Positions 11,081 to 24,125 of a stretch of DNA of 64,000 nt are shown one piece after another. The position numbers and the translations under genes were made by a program. Source of the DNA: Phoebastria nigripes (taxonomy: Eukaryota; Chordata; Aves; Procellariiformes; Diomedeidae); contig JAYKAV010003432.1 in the NCBI GenBank assembly GCA_035582835.1, positions 1,360,362 through 1,424,361 on the forward strand, written 5' to 3'. Below the pieces are notes generated by a model. That model made no database searches and had not been told where the DNA came from. It saw only the letters and a program-made list of their open reading frames with translations. Each line of letters starts with the position of its first letter. Positions within the stretch are counted from its first letter, which is position 1.

Positions 11081-12536
11081 GAAATGTCACATCTTTAAAG
11101 TCAGAGTTAGGGCAGAGTTTCACAGGTAAGAGGAGAGTTGGCATCATTGCGCTTACACGTCTGTTTATAACACGAGGTGAATGGCAGCGTTTATTAGACC
11201 TTTTTTGTTCCCTTTGCCTTCTGGCTCTGGTTTGATTCAGTGTCACAAGAGTGATTGGCCATCGGTTTGATTAATGCTTATAAAAGGTCCTAAATGTAAT
11301 GAATGGTGAACTGCACTAAGTTATGGAGTAGTTCCCATTAAACTACATAGTTAACACNAATTAATGCAGCTGCCAAAATTCAATTATTAAAAAAGAAGGC
11401 CGGAGAGTGTCCAAGACTGAAAAATGTCCGTTACTCATAACGAATGTACCTAGCGCTATTCCTGTGACTTTTCCTAGCTTTTGCTATTCTTCAGGTTCCT
11501 AAAAGTGTTTTATGTTGGGTTCAGTGGTACGCTTGCGGCTTGCTGGGAAAGTATTTACAGCTCACGGTAGTGGCGATCTGTTAAAACCACTTGGGACTCT
11601 GAGACTACTCAAATTCAGCGTGTGAAGTATGTACATTCCAGTTGCGAGGGAGAGGCTCTCAAAAGTCTTTTGAGCAAATGGTTCTGATTAGTTTAACTAG
11701 AAAATATTGAACAGAGCGTAGAACAGGCTTCCTACGAGGTGGCTGGGTTAATATGTACATTTATTAGCTTAGACAAACAGTTCGCTATGCCGGGGGAAAG
11801 AGCAAACTCAATTTAGACACTGGCTGCATCATCGTTCATAGGAACTGCATAAACAAGCTGGCACTGAATTCGCTATGACCGCTAAATAATTGCGGCTTTT
11901 GAAATAACAGGATTTCTTTTTTCCTGCTGCCCAAGGGAGATGTTCGACACAAGCACAAGTTCTTTTTCATAAGTATATTTAGATATATAGTTACACAGTT
12001 AACAGAAAATTACTTTTGTTCTTCCTGTAATTCCGTATCTTATTGCAAAGTCTGACTATAACATGGTTCCGGACTCTAGAAAAGCTGCTGAAGTGGCGAA
12101 GTTCTCCAGCGAAGAATGAACGCAGCCAGACAGTGCCTGGTGATAACATTTATTATATACACGCACAGCCANGTAACATTTCTGTGAGATACCAACCTCG
12201 CTGAATATTAGCCCCAGCAGCAGAGTGATGTTGAGGATACCGACCACATCACCCGAGCAAAGCTTGCTTTATTCTCAGCTATACAGCGGCTACAGGTATT
12301 TGAAACAACCGCTGCCCGTCAGGTGGGAAGGGCTAGAAATGGTAAAAGCACATTCAGTCCAAGCCAGGTTTTAAAATACGCAGCATTTCTAACATGCTTT
12401 AAATAACTTTGACTTTAGTTAGTTTTGAAGGACTTGTATGGCTGACTTTTTTTTTTTTCTTTTGCTCCCTTTTAAACCTTGGAGGTGTATTAGATATGCA
12501 CAGCATGGGGTTTGTGAGCAACATTTTGTCACAACT

Positions 12537-12572
12537 TGTCTAATTAAAGCATAGCTGTAGGCCAATTAGACA
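12537..12572. repeat. Inverted repeat of TGTCTAATT
   Basis: TGTCTAATT at 12537-12545 is mirrored by AATTAGACA at 12564-12572 with an 18-base spacer. Each arm contains a homeodomain-type TAATT core, so the pair could be a spaced regulatory site or simply chance. Confidence 0.6.
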
Positions 12573-15500
12573 CAACCATGAGTGTGTTTAACCACCTTTT
12601 TACACATAAGAGAAGAAATCATGAACTTGAATTTGTTTTCATGCAGAGCGTATCTTCCAAATTAACTGGGAGGTTTGCAAACTGAAGTTGAACTGATATT
12701 TAAAAATGCTGGAGCTCGTTATGTTTTGGAAGCCGTTGAGTTCAGTATCTTGTCACAGATGATACCCGAGAGTTGAAGGTAAATCTGTGCAGAAGCTCCT
12801 CTTTTGGGCAGTTTGAACCTGAGCTCTGGATCAGAACGAACTTGAAGTAAAACTTCAAGTGTTTATAAAACTGGACTGAGAGGCAAGCCTTGAAAAAACA
12901 AATGAGTAAATAAGCTTGCATATTTTGGTTCTCCATGAGTTTCGCAAAATTGTGAATGAAATGGCACTACACAGCCCAGCAGTCTGTGCTGAGATTCACA
13001 CAGGTTTCAGGTTTGGGATAAAGGGACTTAGACTATCATCACAGCAATGAGGTTCATCTACATAATTTTTTTCTAGGACCTTTTGTAAATAGCCAGAACA
13101 AGAGAAAAGGAAAAATAAGTATTTCATTCAAACCATTGTCCTTATTTGCATGCAATTTTGGGGAAGAAAGAAGAGAATTGAGATGGGGGGAAGCTCTCGT
13201 TGCAGTTCTTGAGCTGTTTCCCTCTGATCCTGGTAGACAACCATGCACAGAAAGGAAAAGTACAGCAAAACCAGAAAATGCAGCTTTTCTTTCTGGTTCT
13301 GACCTGTACTCATATCCTCTCTGGGTAGGACCTGCTCGATCCATCAGTAAGACCCTTGTCCAAGTGTCAAGCTATTTTTAAAATATTTATTTTAGCTGCC
13401 TCTTTCAAAGCAGAAAAGATTATTAGAAAAGATCATCTGTTTGGCCAAGTTGGACTTCTGGAGGGAGGGCAGAAGGAGGAAGGGAGGCTTGATGATGGAG
13501 AAAAGCAAACCAGCAGAGGTGAGGAAAGACCCACACCACTTTTGGGAACACAAGACCTGGTTTCTAGGTGGTGTCTGGGATGGAGCTATGTGTCCTCTCA
13601 ATATTCCAGGGTATTTCTCAGGCTCCCAGCTCGTTGGCATCATTCTGGAGCTGGAGGCCATGGGGAAGGTTAGCACACGGGCATTTTCCCTGTGAATCCA
13701 ATCTTCCTTCCAAAATAATGTCTTCAAAATAGATCACTCCAATAATCTGAATTGCTGTTACTTTTCCCACCAAATTTGGCTTAGTAAATAGTATGTCTGC
13801 AGTCCTGTCTACCAGAATGCAATTAGCACAGTCTTACAGCACTGTGAGCTGGGCTCTTTTTTGTTAGGCTAATTTTCATTTCTTTATGTTTAACTTTTGA
13901 ACCTGCCTTTTATAAATTGCTTATTGTACAAAAAATGAGTTGGACTTCTACTGCGTTGAGCTGCTTGAAATGTAGGTCTCCACAAAACAGGATCTGTTTG
14001 AAGTCTGAAAATTAATCATTTATTTAATAAGTGCATAATAAAATTGTATTACTTTCAGCTAATATTTTTTGTTCCAAACGGAGAAATCTCAGAGGCTGCA
14101 AGTTGATTAAGTTAGCACGGGGTCTGTGGCAACTGTGTTTATTTTTCCCTCCGCTATCTTTAAATATTGGAAAAGTGTATTCATTCATGGTGCAGATGCT
14201 TTTGATACTTAAAGCAAGGAACATTTTAAAACTCAATTATATGAAATTGTCCAACGCTGTTGAGCAGTGTATCTTTTTTAAAATAGCGTTTTGAATATTT
14301 TTTCAATAGCTTTTTGTTCAGTTGGTTCACCCTAGTCATCTTTTTTTCCTCTCTTTTTCCTTTTTTTGTTTTTACATTCCTACCCATGTATCATTTGCCT
14401 AAATCTTCAGTCTCTAATTTATGCTAATTTGCAGCATGGAAGATTTCCTTGGTCATCTCTATGTACCAGCACACAGANACCTATCTAGTAAATGCCCTCC
14501 TCAATGTGAAGTTATTTCTTCTGTGACCTCTTCAAAATCGTTAGTTACTTAACTTCCATTTTCCTGTTCCTCTTCCCACTGATTTGTATGGATTAACTGA
14601 AGAAGAGTTGGCTATTACGTGCAAAAAGTTTACTTTTTAAGATAACAGAAAATTATTCCCTTTAAAGAAAAAGGATGTCATCCTGTGGGTTAGGAGTGGA
14701 TGTGGAGGTAACTGCCAGACCGAGCAGGCTCCCGCCGGACACCTCGTGTGTCATCTGCTCTGAAAGGACTTTCTGACCTNCAAGGATGGCAGGAGAGACA
14801 AAGCCCTTCAGAAGAAAGCTCAGTATTTGTTGCATGCAAATGCAGAGGATTGCAAAGCCAGCAGTTGTATACAGCTCTATCCAGACCGTTACTGTGCCTT
14901 ATAACTAGGGAAGCTACAACTCGGAACATCTCTTTTCGGTGCCCACCTGCACAAATCATTTCTTGAGGGACCTTGGACAAGCCACTGCTCCCTGCTGCTT
15001 CCCCATGTAAAAACCTGATGTCNGTTGAGAAGTGTAAGATGCTACTTAGTCTGTGAGTGTGGATGCTGTAATAACTATTCTCNGCTGATAAAAATGATAA
15101 AAGAACTTGGTGGTTTTCTTTTGCAGACAGTAGCTGTCTGCGGTGCGATAAGATGTGATCTTTGAGCCCTAGGCTGGAGCTGGAGGCTGCGGTGCTGCCC
15201 NGCTGTGAAGCATTATGCAAATGCTGCTGGACCGCTGTCGAGGCCAAGCTCGTGTGTCGCAGGAAGGTTAGGAGAAACATCTGAAAGATGCATTTAGGGA
15301 ATAATTAGAAAGATAGTGGGAGCTGGGCGAGAGCAGAGTCATGGAAACTACCAAAGGATGAAATTTCAAGAGGAGGAGCGTGGCCGACAGTGCTGGAAAT
15401 CATTGACAGGATCTGTGGGCTAGAAAGAGCTCCACATTTGCTTTTCAGTAAACGGTAAAGATTTTAATGATTTCCCCACTATCTTTCCTCCTCTGCTGTA

Positions 15501-15726
15501 CAAGTAGCTTGTTTATCACAAACCATTTTTCTTTTTCTTGCCTTCTGATTTCCCCTTAATAGTATCAGTAGAAAAGGAGTGAAAAGAAAAATGAGCCTGT
15601 TGGATAAAGGGTTAAAGCTGAACTGTTCCACACCGATTTTTGTCTTCTGGAGTAACTGTTCCTTCTGCAGATGCTGTGCCACAGCACCTGCTGTACACCG
15701 CAGCATTGCTTCAGGCGTGCTCTCTT

Positions 15727-15771
15727 AAAAAAAAAAAAAAAAANAAANAAAAAAANAAAANAAAANAAAAA
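15727..15771. repeat. A-rich tract interrupted by ambiguous bases
   Basis: A poly(A) tract carries five N positions (15744, 15748, 15756, 15761, 15766), indicating unresolved bases in a homopolymer rather than biology. Confidence 0.9.
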
Positions 15772-18572
15772 CCCACAGCACACTTTGATAATTCACGGCT
15801 TTAAGCAGTCCCTGTCCTGGAGGCCATCAGTTAATGCTTAGTGGGGACATCTTGTCCTTGCTTATGTCCTTTTCTGATATTTCTGTGGATAAATAGAAGC
15901 ATTTCTAATGTGAGCATTAGGTGCATGAATTGCCTGTTGAGTTCTGTTTGCCGAACAAGCTGGGAGTTCCCTTTGGTACTGTAGGTGCCACTGAGAGAGA
16001 TAAGTGTTTCTCTGTGAATATCTGGTACGGATCTGTTGCATAAAATCAACGCCAAAGGCAGGTGTTGCAGGATGGTGGGTACGTCTGTGCTGGGGATGGA
16101 GAACCTTCACATCATCTTGAAGAAAGCACGAGCTGCGGTAAACGCACTGTCTTGTATAGGAGCCGTAATATTTACAGGTAAATGCCTTTGTTCCATTTAG
16201 GACCTCAATTTGTAAAACCCTGTAAAATGGCCATGACCTCTCAGTTAATGATACAATTTTGTTTGATGTTATAATCTGTATTTATAAATGAATTTGGCAG
16301 GTGGAGCTGGAAGAGAGAGACAGCCTTGCCTGCGGTATGTTTTCATGCAATGTTGTCACAGACAGCTGAGATGATTGCATCTATTAAATAATGGTGCTTT
16401 TATAAAAAAAAATTTGGACTCTTTTTTTTTTTTCCTGAAAAAAAGCAGAATGAAATGAAGTAGTGCTTAGAAATACATATTTTGAAGCTAAGATTTTTGC
16501 AAATGAAATTAATATATCAAATTATTTAGGAAACTAAATGTGTTTCATATCAACTGTCTGTATGATATTTTGAATGCTTGAAATGCTTCCCTAGATGTAT
16601 CAGCTGATTTGCCTGCACCTTGCTCTGGTGTTTCCAATGGAAGAGCTCTTCATATTGACTGACAAATATGAAGAGATTTAGCATTTTCCCAGTGAGGGTT
16701 TGGATTTTGTTTCTTATTTCTTAAACTTACAACTGAAACCATAAAATCCATCTTTTAAAGCAAAAAATCAATGGCTTTGACATGGGTGGCGTGGAGAATG
16801 TATGGGAGTAAGATTAGAATTAGCCGTTCCCCTCATGCTTTGGCTATAAGCTATAATAGTTAAAGTTTGATGCAGGTTACTAGTAATGGGACATCACTAT
16901 GATCTCGCATCCAAACACCGTATAATTTTGTAGCGGGTAGGAGGTAGGAACTGCTCTGCCTCTGTGTCAGCAGGTCCCTGAAGGACTTGGGGCTGACCCT
17001 GCTTTGTGGGTGCTGGTTGTCGCTCAGCCTTGGGAGAGTGNTGGGAAGCCTGCGAAGCTGCCTTGCTGTCCACGAAAGGTTTTATTTTTAGCACCATATA
17101 CAAATGCAAGTCATATCTGTAAAATAGAATCATCCTGTGAGCATGTTTATGCAAACCGTATGGGACTGGTATACTAACATGTTACTGCTGCTAAATGTAG
17201 ACAGGGATAAGTCACTATTTTTTCTCTTTTCTGGTGGTGGTCTTTTTTGGGGGAGTGTAATGTGGGGATGTTGTTTAGTGGTTTTCGTCCCAGAGACATT
17301 TCTTTAATAGCTTCTACTGAGAAAACCAATTTTCTGTATTAGACTTGACTTTTAGCAGAGCCAGTTCAGATCTTTTTTGTATCTACTGTTGCATTTATTC
17401 TGAGTTCTCTATTTAAGAGCCTTCACGTCCTGATTGATTACTCGCTTTACAAGGTGTCACAGTTTTGCTGCTCCCCAGCTATCTGTTGGGACTTACTAGC
17501 CGTGTCCCGAAAGCCTGTGGGCTCAGCACCACTGGAACCACGGCCAGGTGAGCACAGGGGATGCCCAGGTTCCTGTTTCCCAGTGAGCTTCTAGCCATTC
17601 CCAGTGGAAACCCTAGAGAGGCATGGCTTGGCTAACTCCTGAAAACAGAAAATATTCCAAGGAGGTCATCTGAGAGAGATCACACCGCATCCCTATGGTT
17701 TTACACAACCAAAATATCCCGAGATCAGCGGGAGCCTTGTTTGTATCAGACCTGCAAGGTCTGAATCTTTATCTTCAAAAGAGAGCGGTAAAAACTCTGA
17801 GCGGCTTCTACGAATGTGTGATAAGAGCATCTTTGTGAGGGGCTCTTGGATAAAAGCTCTTTTTCAGAGGAAACCACTATCTAGCGTAGTCTCTTTTTCC
17901 TGCTTTTGTGTTTTCCTGTCCCCCTTCACGCAGCATCCTCTGCATTTGCCTTTGGCCCTGGAAAGTCCTTCTTAAAAGCAGAAATGATATTTATTCAGCG
18001 TTTGTAGTTAAGTCTGCTTTGTGTCTTTGTTGTGCCACATTATCTTCAAATGCATCATTGAATCCAATGTTGAATGTCTCTTTGGCTGTATATCTTTTTT
18101 TTATGTGGGGCAGCAGACTGTTAACTTTGCTTCATCTGCATTCAAAACAAAATGAAAACGAGGAGGAAGAAGGAACAGTTCAGCCGAGGAGAGCAGGATT
18201 AGCAAGCAGGGCGGTGCTAAATGCTGAGGCTCATACTTTGCTCATCCCTGCCCATCGGTCCTGCAACTCTAATAATGTTTCACAGGACTGCTTCTCTCGG
18301 GTCCAGGGTGTCGATCGACTAGTAAATCGGAAAGAATGGGTCCTAAATGTTCTGGTTAGGGAGAGAAGAGACATCCCCACCTTATTCTCCCAGGGTTTAA
18401 GGATGATGAAGTGTCTTCCTTGTCTTCAGTGTGCTGATGGGGAAAGGGAAGATGTGGTTTTCTTCTTGCTGCCTTTCACCTCAGGGAGAGAAAAGGGGAA
18501 TTACACCCTGCATATGGACCTCTGCTGACCGCTGCTTGCTTCAGCTGGTGGGAGGATGGTATTAAATAACTG

Positions 18573-18625
18573 GATCATGTCTGGAGAAGCAACAATTGCT
18601 TTGTCGATCATGTCTAGAGAAGCAA
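18573..18625 (+). repeat. Short tandem duplication, 33-bp period
   Basis: GATCATGTCTGGAGAAGCAA at 18573-18592 recurs with one change (G to A) at 18606-18625. The spacing gives a 33-bp period with about 1.6 copies. Confidence 0.85.
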
Positions 18626-18761
18626 GAATACAAATTGCCTAGGGGAATGGGTATTTTGAACTTCTGATTTAGATTTAATATTCCTATCCTCAGTGTATTG
18701 GATATAGAAAACTTGGGAGGAGTACTACAGCGTTTCCCTTACAGAACAGCATTTTGTCCTT

Positions 18762-18780
18762 TCACTCGTAATACGAGTGA
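18762..18780. repeat. Perfect 9-bp inverted repeat with single-base centre
   Basis: TCACTCGTA (18762-18770), a central A (18771) and TACGAGTGA (18772-18780) form an exact palindrome. It contains a CpG in each arm, rare for this AT-rich intron. Confidence 0.9.
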
Positions 18781-21700
18781 TTGCCATGGTATCTGGGCAT
18801 ATAAAAACAAAGCATTATAGTATCTGGATGTCAAAAACAATACTCGAAAAGTTCATAAAGAAACCCTTTATTTTTTTAATGCTTCATCTTTGGTTCAAGA
18901 ACCTCAGCCTTTTATAACAAAATTAAACCTAATTAGCAAGTCCTTAACCTTTACAAAAAAAGATAATTACTTTTTTCTAAAAATCATAAGGTCATATTAA
19001 TTATTTGTGGATTCATTAGACCTGAAAAAATACTTCTGCAATAACAAAGATTCAGAAAAATTATTTTCTTAAGAGAGTTTTCTCACTTTTTTTTTTTAAA
19101 GTTGAGCCTAACAGAGCTGAGTGGTTTGCAGATCTTTTTCTCCAGTGTGTTTCACACCTTGGAAAGGGCCCTTATTTTTAGGTTTTGTAATAGAAAATTC
19201 ATCACTGCTTTAGCAGTAGAGATGCACACATGTGTAACTGCTTGCTTCTTGACACACCAGTGTGCCTGCCCTGCTTTTGTTAGTTCTGTGCTATTGCTAC
19301 TGTTGCAGTGATTTGTTTNGCATTTGTGGCTGTTGTTGCGTGTAACAAAACAAAGAGAAAAAGGCAGTTTAGCCCCCCAGTTTCTAGAGAGAGGAAAAAA
19401 AAAGGAAGCTTTCTAAAGTCTTACTTTTTTTTTTTTTTTTTCCAAAAAGGAGCTGCTGAAAATATAATTTCAATTAGCAAGTTGACCAAAATAAATTTCA
19501 TAGGTAGCGTGTTTATCTTCCAATATTTTGCAATAGTTTTCTTTATAGATTGTAAGTAACAGGTGACCTTTTTGAATAGTGTGCTGGATCTCTGCAGCAT
19601 GTGCTGCTATTCAAAGGAACACATGGAAACATCGGTCCTTTTATTTTATTAACAAAAATATTAACAAAAGCTGGATTCAGATCGGAAGGGCTGCTCTAAC
19701 AGGTTCATGCAGTGGCCCCTTGCGCTGCATTGCAGTAAGGGCAAGTGGAGACTTCACTTTACATGCCTGGCTACCAGCTTTTGCTCCAGGTCAGTACAGG
19801 TTTCCCAAAGGTCCTGTGAGGTATTTGCCCACATCTCAGATAATTTTGGATGTTACAGATGATGTTTGATGCCTGTGTTTCGATATGTGATTCCCACCTT
19901 TATTCATCAGCAGAATTTTCCCCAAAATGATGCTTGTTGCGTTGACTCTCATTCACCTGCTGACACAGCAATGTGTGCTCTACCTGTGTGGGTCAACCCC
20001 CTGCCCAGGGTTGCAGTTTGAACACTGCATCTCGACCTGGGCAGTCGCAAATTAGCGATAGCTTCAAGGGAAGCAGACAGACACCCCTATTTCCCTGCTC
20101 AGCTGTTCCCCCTTGATCTGGAAATAGGAGAGGGAGCTGCAGGTAGCAGCCTGGCACCGGGCCACGGCTGGGGTANGGGTGCTGGCATGCAGGCGTTGAG
20201 CTCTGTGGAAAGGGATATATACTGATATCCAGCACACCCTGTCCCATCCAGAAGGACAGCATTAATTTTTACAGTGTCCTCACTCCATCTAAAGGAGCAT
20301 CTAATATAAGCAGACTGAACACAGCTCATGTTCAACTAGGGTTATTAGCTAGTGTTTATGGTTTATATTCACCTAAATAAAGCTGTGCCATGCTGTTAAG
20401 CCTCCATACAAACCATGTATCCAGGCTAAACAGAAATGGATTATAGCTAAAAAAACTTCTGCTGGAAGTTGTCAATCCAGGTAGATGGCAACTTAAAATA
20501 TGTAATAAATCAAGTGCTAGTATCTAAGCTTTGAAGTAGCTCTCGGTCTTGCTCACTTTACAGAGAAGAGGTCTAAATATTGCGGCAGTTTTCCTAGAGC
20601 AAGTACCGAAAATGCCGTTCGCTCCCGGCCAGGCACTGGGAGGATGCTCGGGGGTGGCACCTGNGCTAGGGGTGTCCTGCAGAACATGGTGGTGTCGTGT
20701 GAATCTGAGAGAAGGGGGTTCACCCTGTGCACCCATGAAAAAGCTATTAAAATCTCCTTGGAAGAAGGTAGAGGTTTTCTCATATTTACGTTGGTAGAAC
20801 AAGGTTTTCCAGTTCTCTGTAGGTTGGCTGAACTGGTGATGGGGAGTTCAAATTACTAAGTTCCTGGAATGCAGGTGTCTTTGAGATGGTAGTTTTTAGG
20901 TTGTCTTTTAAATACTTGAATTGGGGTCACACAAAAAAGACCAAAGTTCAATCCCTGAGAGGCAAATAAGGGCTGTGGTTGATCTTTTTTTTTTTTTTTT
21001 TTTTCTTTTGACCTGCCTAGAGTTTTGAGTTTTTAATTTGTGTTACATCCCATAAAGTGCAAAGCATTTCTAAGGATGAAGAATGTGGGTAGCTTGCTGC
21101 ACGTGGAAGTGTTCAGACTAATAGAGGGAGATGCACTTTGCCTTTGTTTACATCTGATTTAGGTACAGAATTACCTGAAGTATTTAAGTATTACCTTCAA
21201 GTATTTAATGTGTTGATCGTATGTGGCCAGTTTTATGGGAAACTTGAAATATCAGCAAAACGCATGCAGATGTGCATGTCAACAGACTAACCTGCAGCAA
21301 CGCACATGCTTTTTAGATATTATGTAGTAGCATTTCTATTAATTTGGGTTAAGTAACTCTGTTTTACATCTGCCAAATTTGCTTGAATGTAGCACTGTCT
21401 AAAACCTTACTGAATCAAATGTTTAAAATCAATGAAAAAGTGACCAGATCAGTCATCCTTTGTAACAGAAATGTCAAATAGTGACCTAAGGATAAAAAAA
21501 GTTCAGAAGAAATGCAATAACAGGCAGTTTGTTAATATAAACGCTTCAGTCCACCTCTGAACCAAATACCTTGGCTTTTCCAGCACTCAGGTTGAAAGGT
21601 CCATCTCGACTGTCAAGATTTTATGTTAATGAAGAAACAAATATCAACACCATGTGAATTCTTGCTCATCAGATTCCCGTTTGAGTCCGAGACTGATNGA

Positions 21701-24060
21701 GGAGAGATTGCAGGCTCTTGAGTGTTGCTTTATTGAATCTTTTTCTCCTCTTAATTTTTAAATCTCAATACTGGCAGTTATCACTTTGTCAGTCTCTTGA
21801 CTGAAAAATACAGATGAACATTGCTTCTGGATTTGAAACTAAAAATACTTTGCAGGCTGGGTGGGGGGAGATGCCAGGAGAGCTCTGGGTGAGTGAAAGC
21901 ACCACCTCGATTACAAGCCCTCTTTTCCCTGGTTTGTTACTCCAGAGCATCCCAGCTGGAAATTGGGTTTCCACATGGGCAGCTCTCATTAGCTGCTGGC
22001 ACTGTTAGTTCTTTGGGGTTTGGTTTTCTTTGGGATTTTGCCAGGGGAAAATCTGGTGAAAAATGAACTATCATCAAAAAGTGTAGGGGCGAAACAAAGT
22101 TCAGAATGAGACCTGCAAGTACTAGTTTAGATATCAAGTAAGCAGTACACGCCAGGATCTGAACCATCTCTCCTTCTCCGTGCAAATCTGCATTAGAAAG
22201 GGTTTTAGAACGAAACACTCATTTTCCAGATATTCAGGAAGTGATAAACAGCTCTGTGAATACTTCCGTAGGCTCTTCTGTGCTTTAAAGTGGGATGCTG
22301 TCAGTGTGAGTAACACATTGTTATATGCTGTAGGTCTGCGTGTGGGTTAAATTTAGTATTTTGGTGCTTCCTTTGTAGGGTTTTGCCTGGGACAAATGCA
22401 ATCGATACCTATGTGTGTCTTGACTTTTATTTCTCAGCTTGGCAGTAAATCCTCTAGTTTTTTGGTGTATGGGACTTCTGCAACTCCGCTGTTTCTTCAA
22501 GACCACTTCTATAAAGGTGACAACATCTCCACGTCATGGAGGGGGGAGGTAGGCAGGGTTTGTCGGCGTAAGGGTTTTCCCCTGGCTGTATGACGGGCGG
22601 GGGTTTACTTTGAGTTGTGGTCGTAGAGTTTGTTAGAGGTAGTTGGGTAGTTAAGACTGCACTGTCAGAAATAAGCCCTTCAAGAGCACTTTGCATATCA
22701 TTATTATAAATTCGAGTGTGACTCTTACCTTTTAAGTACACTAACTCAGCAGGACACATCTGAACTTCCGAACATTACAGAATTTATGGAAGAGGGAAAA
22801 AGAAAATTAGGGAATAGCCGGCACAACTTCTTGTCAATGCAGGTTTGTGGATTCTTTAACTGAAAACTTAATTTGCCGAAGATCAGTTGTAGATCTCGGC
22901 TGGTGAAAAGGCTTTGAGAATTTTTAAGACGCCAAGCTCAAGCACACAAACCAAAGGGTATTATGTTGCATCTTCTGAAAGTACAAGAAACAGCAGTTAA
23001 TATAAATAATTGTTGGGGTGGGAGGCGCGCATGCGTGTTTGTGCATGTGGGTGTGCGTGCGTATGTACGCATGCATGGAGCCAGCTGGGATCCTGCCCGT
23101 TATTTACTGGGTCATGCATCGTCTTTCCAGATCCTGCTTTCATGGGAAAGCTCAGAGCAATGACATAACTGTGTAGTACACTGAATACTATTAAAAATAT
23201 AGATTTCAAATGTTCTGAAAGGAATCTTACTGCAGCATCTGTAGTTGGTTTTATTAAAAGCAGTTTAAATTCCCCTGCCTGGAGCAGTTTGGAATTACAG
23301 AGATGGGCTGCAGAAATTTACATTTTAATTGAGGCAGAAGACAAAATAGGGCATGGCACAGCATTCACACATTACGAGAAAGAATAAATAAGATATGTAT
23401 CAGCTGGGAGAAAAGAAATGACTGGTCGTTTTTCACTGCCTCCTGTGCTATATTTTCTAACAGTGCAATGAGCAATACTGGGCTTGTTTTGTTTGCTCCG
23501 TATCGAATTGCAGCAACTAAAGCTACCCCTATTGAGCAAGTTGTTTATTTAAAACGTATTGTAAGATTGTAAGTATTCTTTTGAAAAACAACACCAGGGA
23601 GCCAGCAAAAGGTAAAGGCTTGTCTGTGATCTGTCCACTGATTCATTTGAAAGCAGGAGGCTAAGAGTAGCTTCTCGTATGGTTTGCGCAGTCTGGGCAA
23701 TTAACTGTAATTTTTGAGGTCTGGTTTCTAAAATGTTCATTCTGCAAAAAGCTGCTCTGATGCTAATGGGAGCTGGTGCCTGGGTAAGTACGGTTGGATT
23801 TATGTTGGACTTGTTTTGGATCCTGAGGATGTTTTTCATTGTAGCTGGAGAAGAAAACATACTGTTTTCACCGATGACTTTTTAAAAACTCCACTGAAGA
23901 TTCATTATGTTTAACNTTACTGCTAGCGTGGTAGTAGGGCCTAGAAATAGTACCTGAGAGTAATGGCCTATTATACTCTACGTGCTGTATATGTGAAAAA
24001 TAACCAGATGCAATCTAAATGGTTTGTCATTCAGACTGAGCAGGTAAAAGCTAGGGAAAA
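18781..24060. other. AT-rich intron, no gene seen
   Basis: Poly(T) runs occur at 19425-19441 and 20985-21004. The stretch near 20524-20860 is open in several frames on both strands but has no recognisable protein. A TG/CG-rich patch lies around 23030-23070. Confidence 0.65.
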
Positions 24061-24071
24061 AAACACGGGCT

Positions 24072-24125
24072 TTGGGTAGTGGTGCCAGAACCCAGCTCTC
24101 CTGACCCCGCTGCAGTGGCTTTCCC
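24072..24125 (+). repeat. Possible ancient amniote repeat fragment
   Basis: The run AGAACCCAGCTCTCCTGAC followed by a CAGTGGCT-like end resembles a common segment of old SINE/LINE-associated repeats in amniotes. It is short and diverged; chance cannot be excluded. Confidence 0.3.

Larger units (their letters stand above)
9380..18560. other. AT-rich intron with simple repeats, no gene seen
   Basis: It holds the T/A tract at 10506-10558, a C13 run at 11068-11080, an inverted homeodomain-like pair at 12537-12572, an A-rich tract with Ns at 15727-15771, and two of the longest open frames in the window (minus 14690-15280, plus 17908-18528). Neither frame shows protein-family features, so neither is called as a gene. 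Confidence 0.65.
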
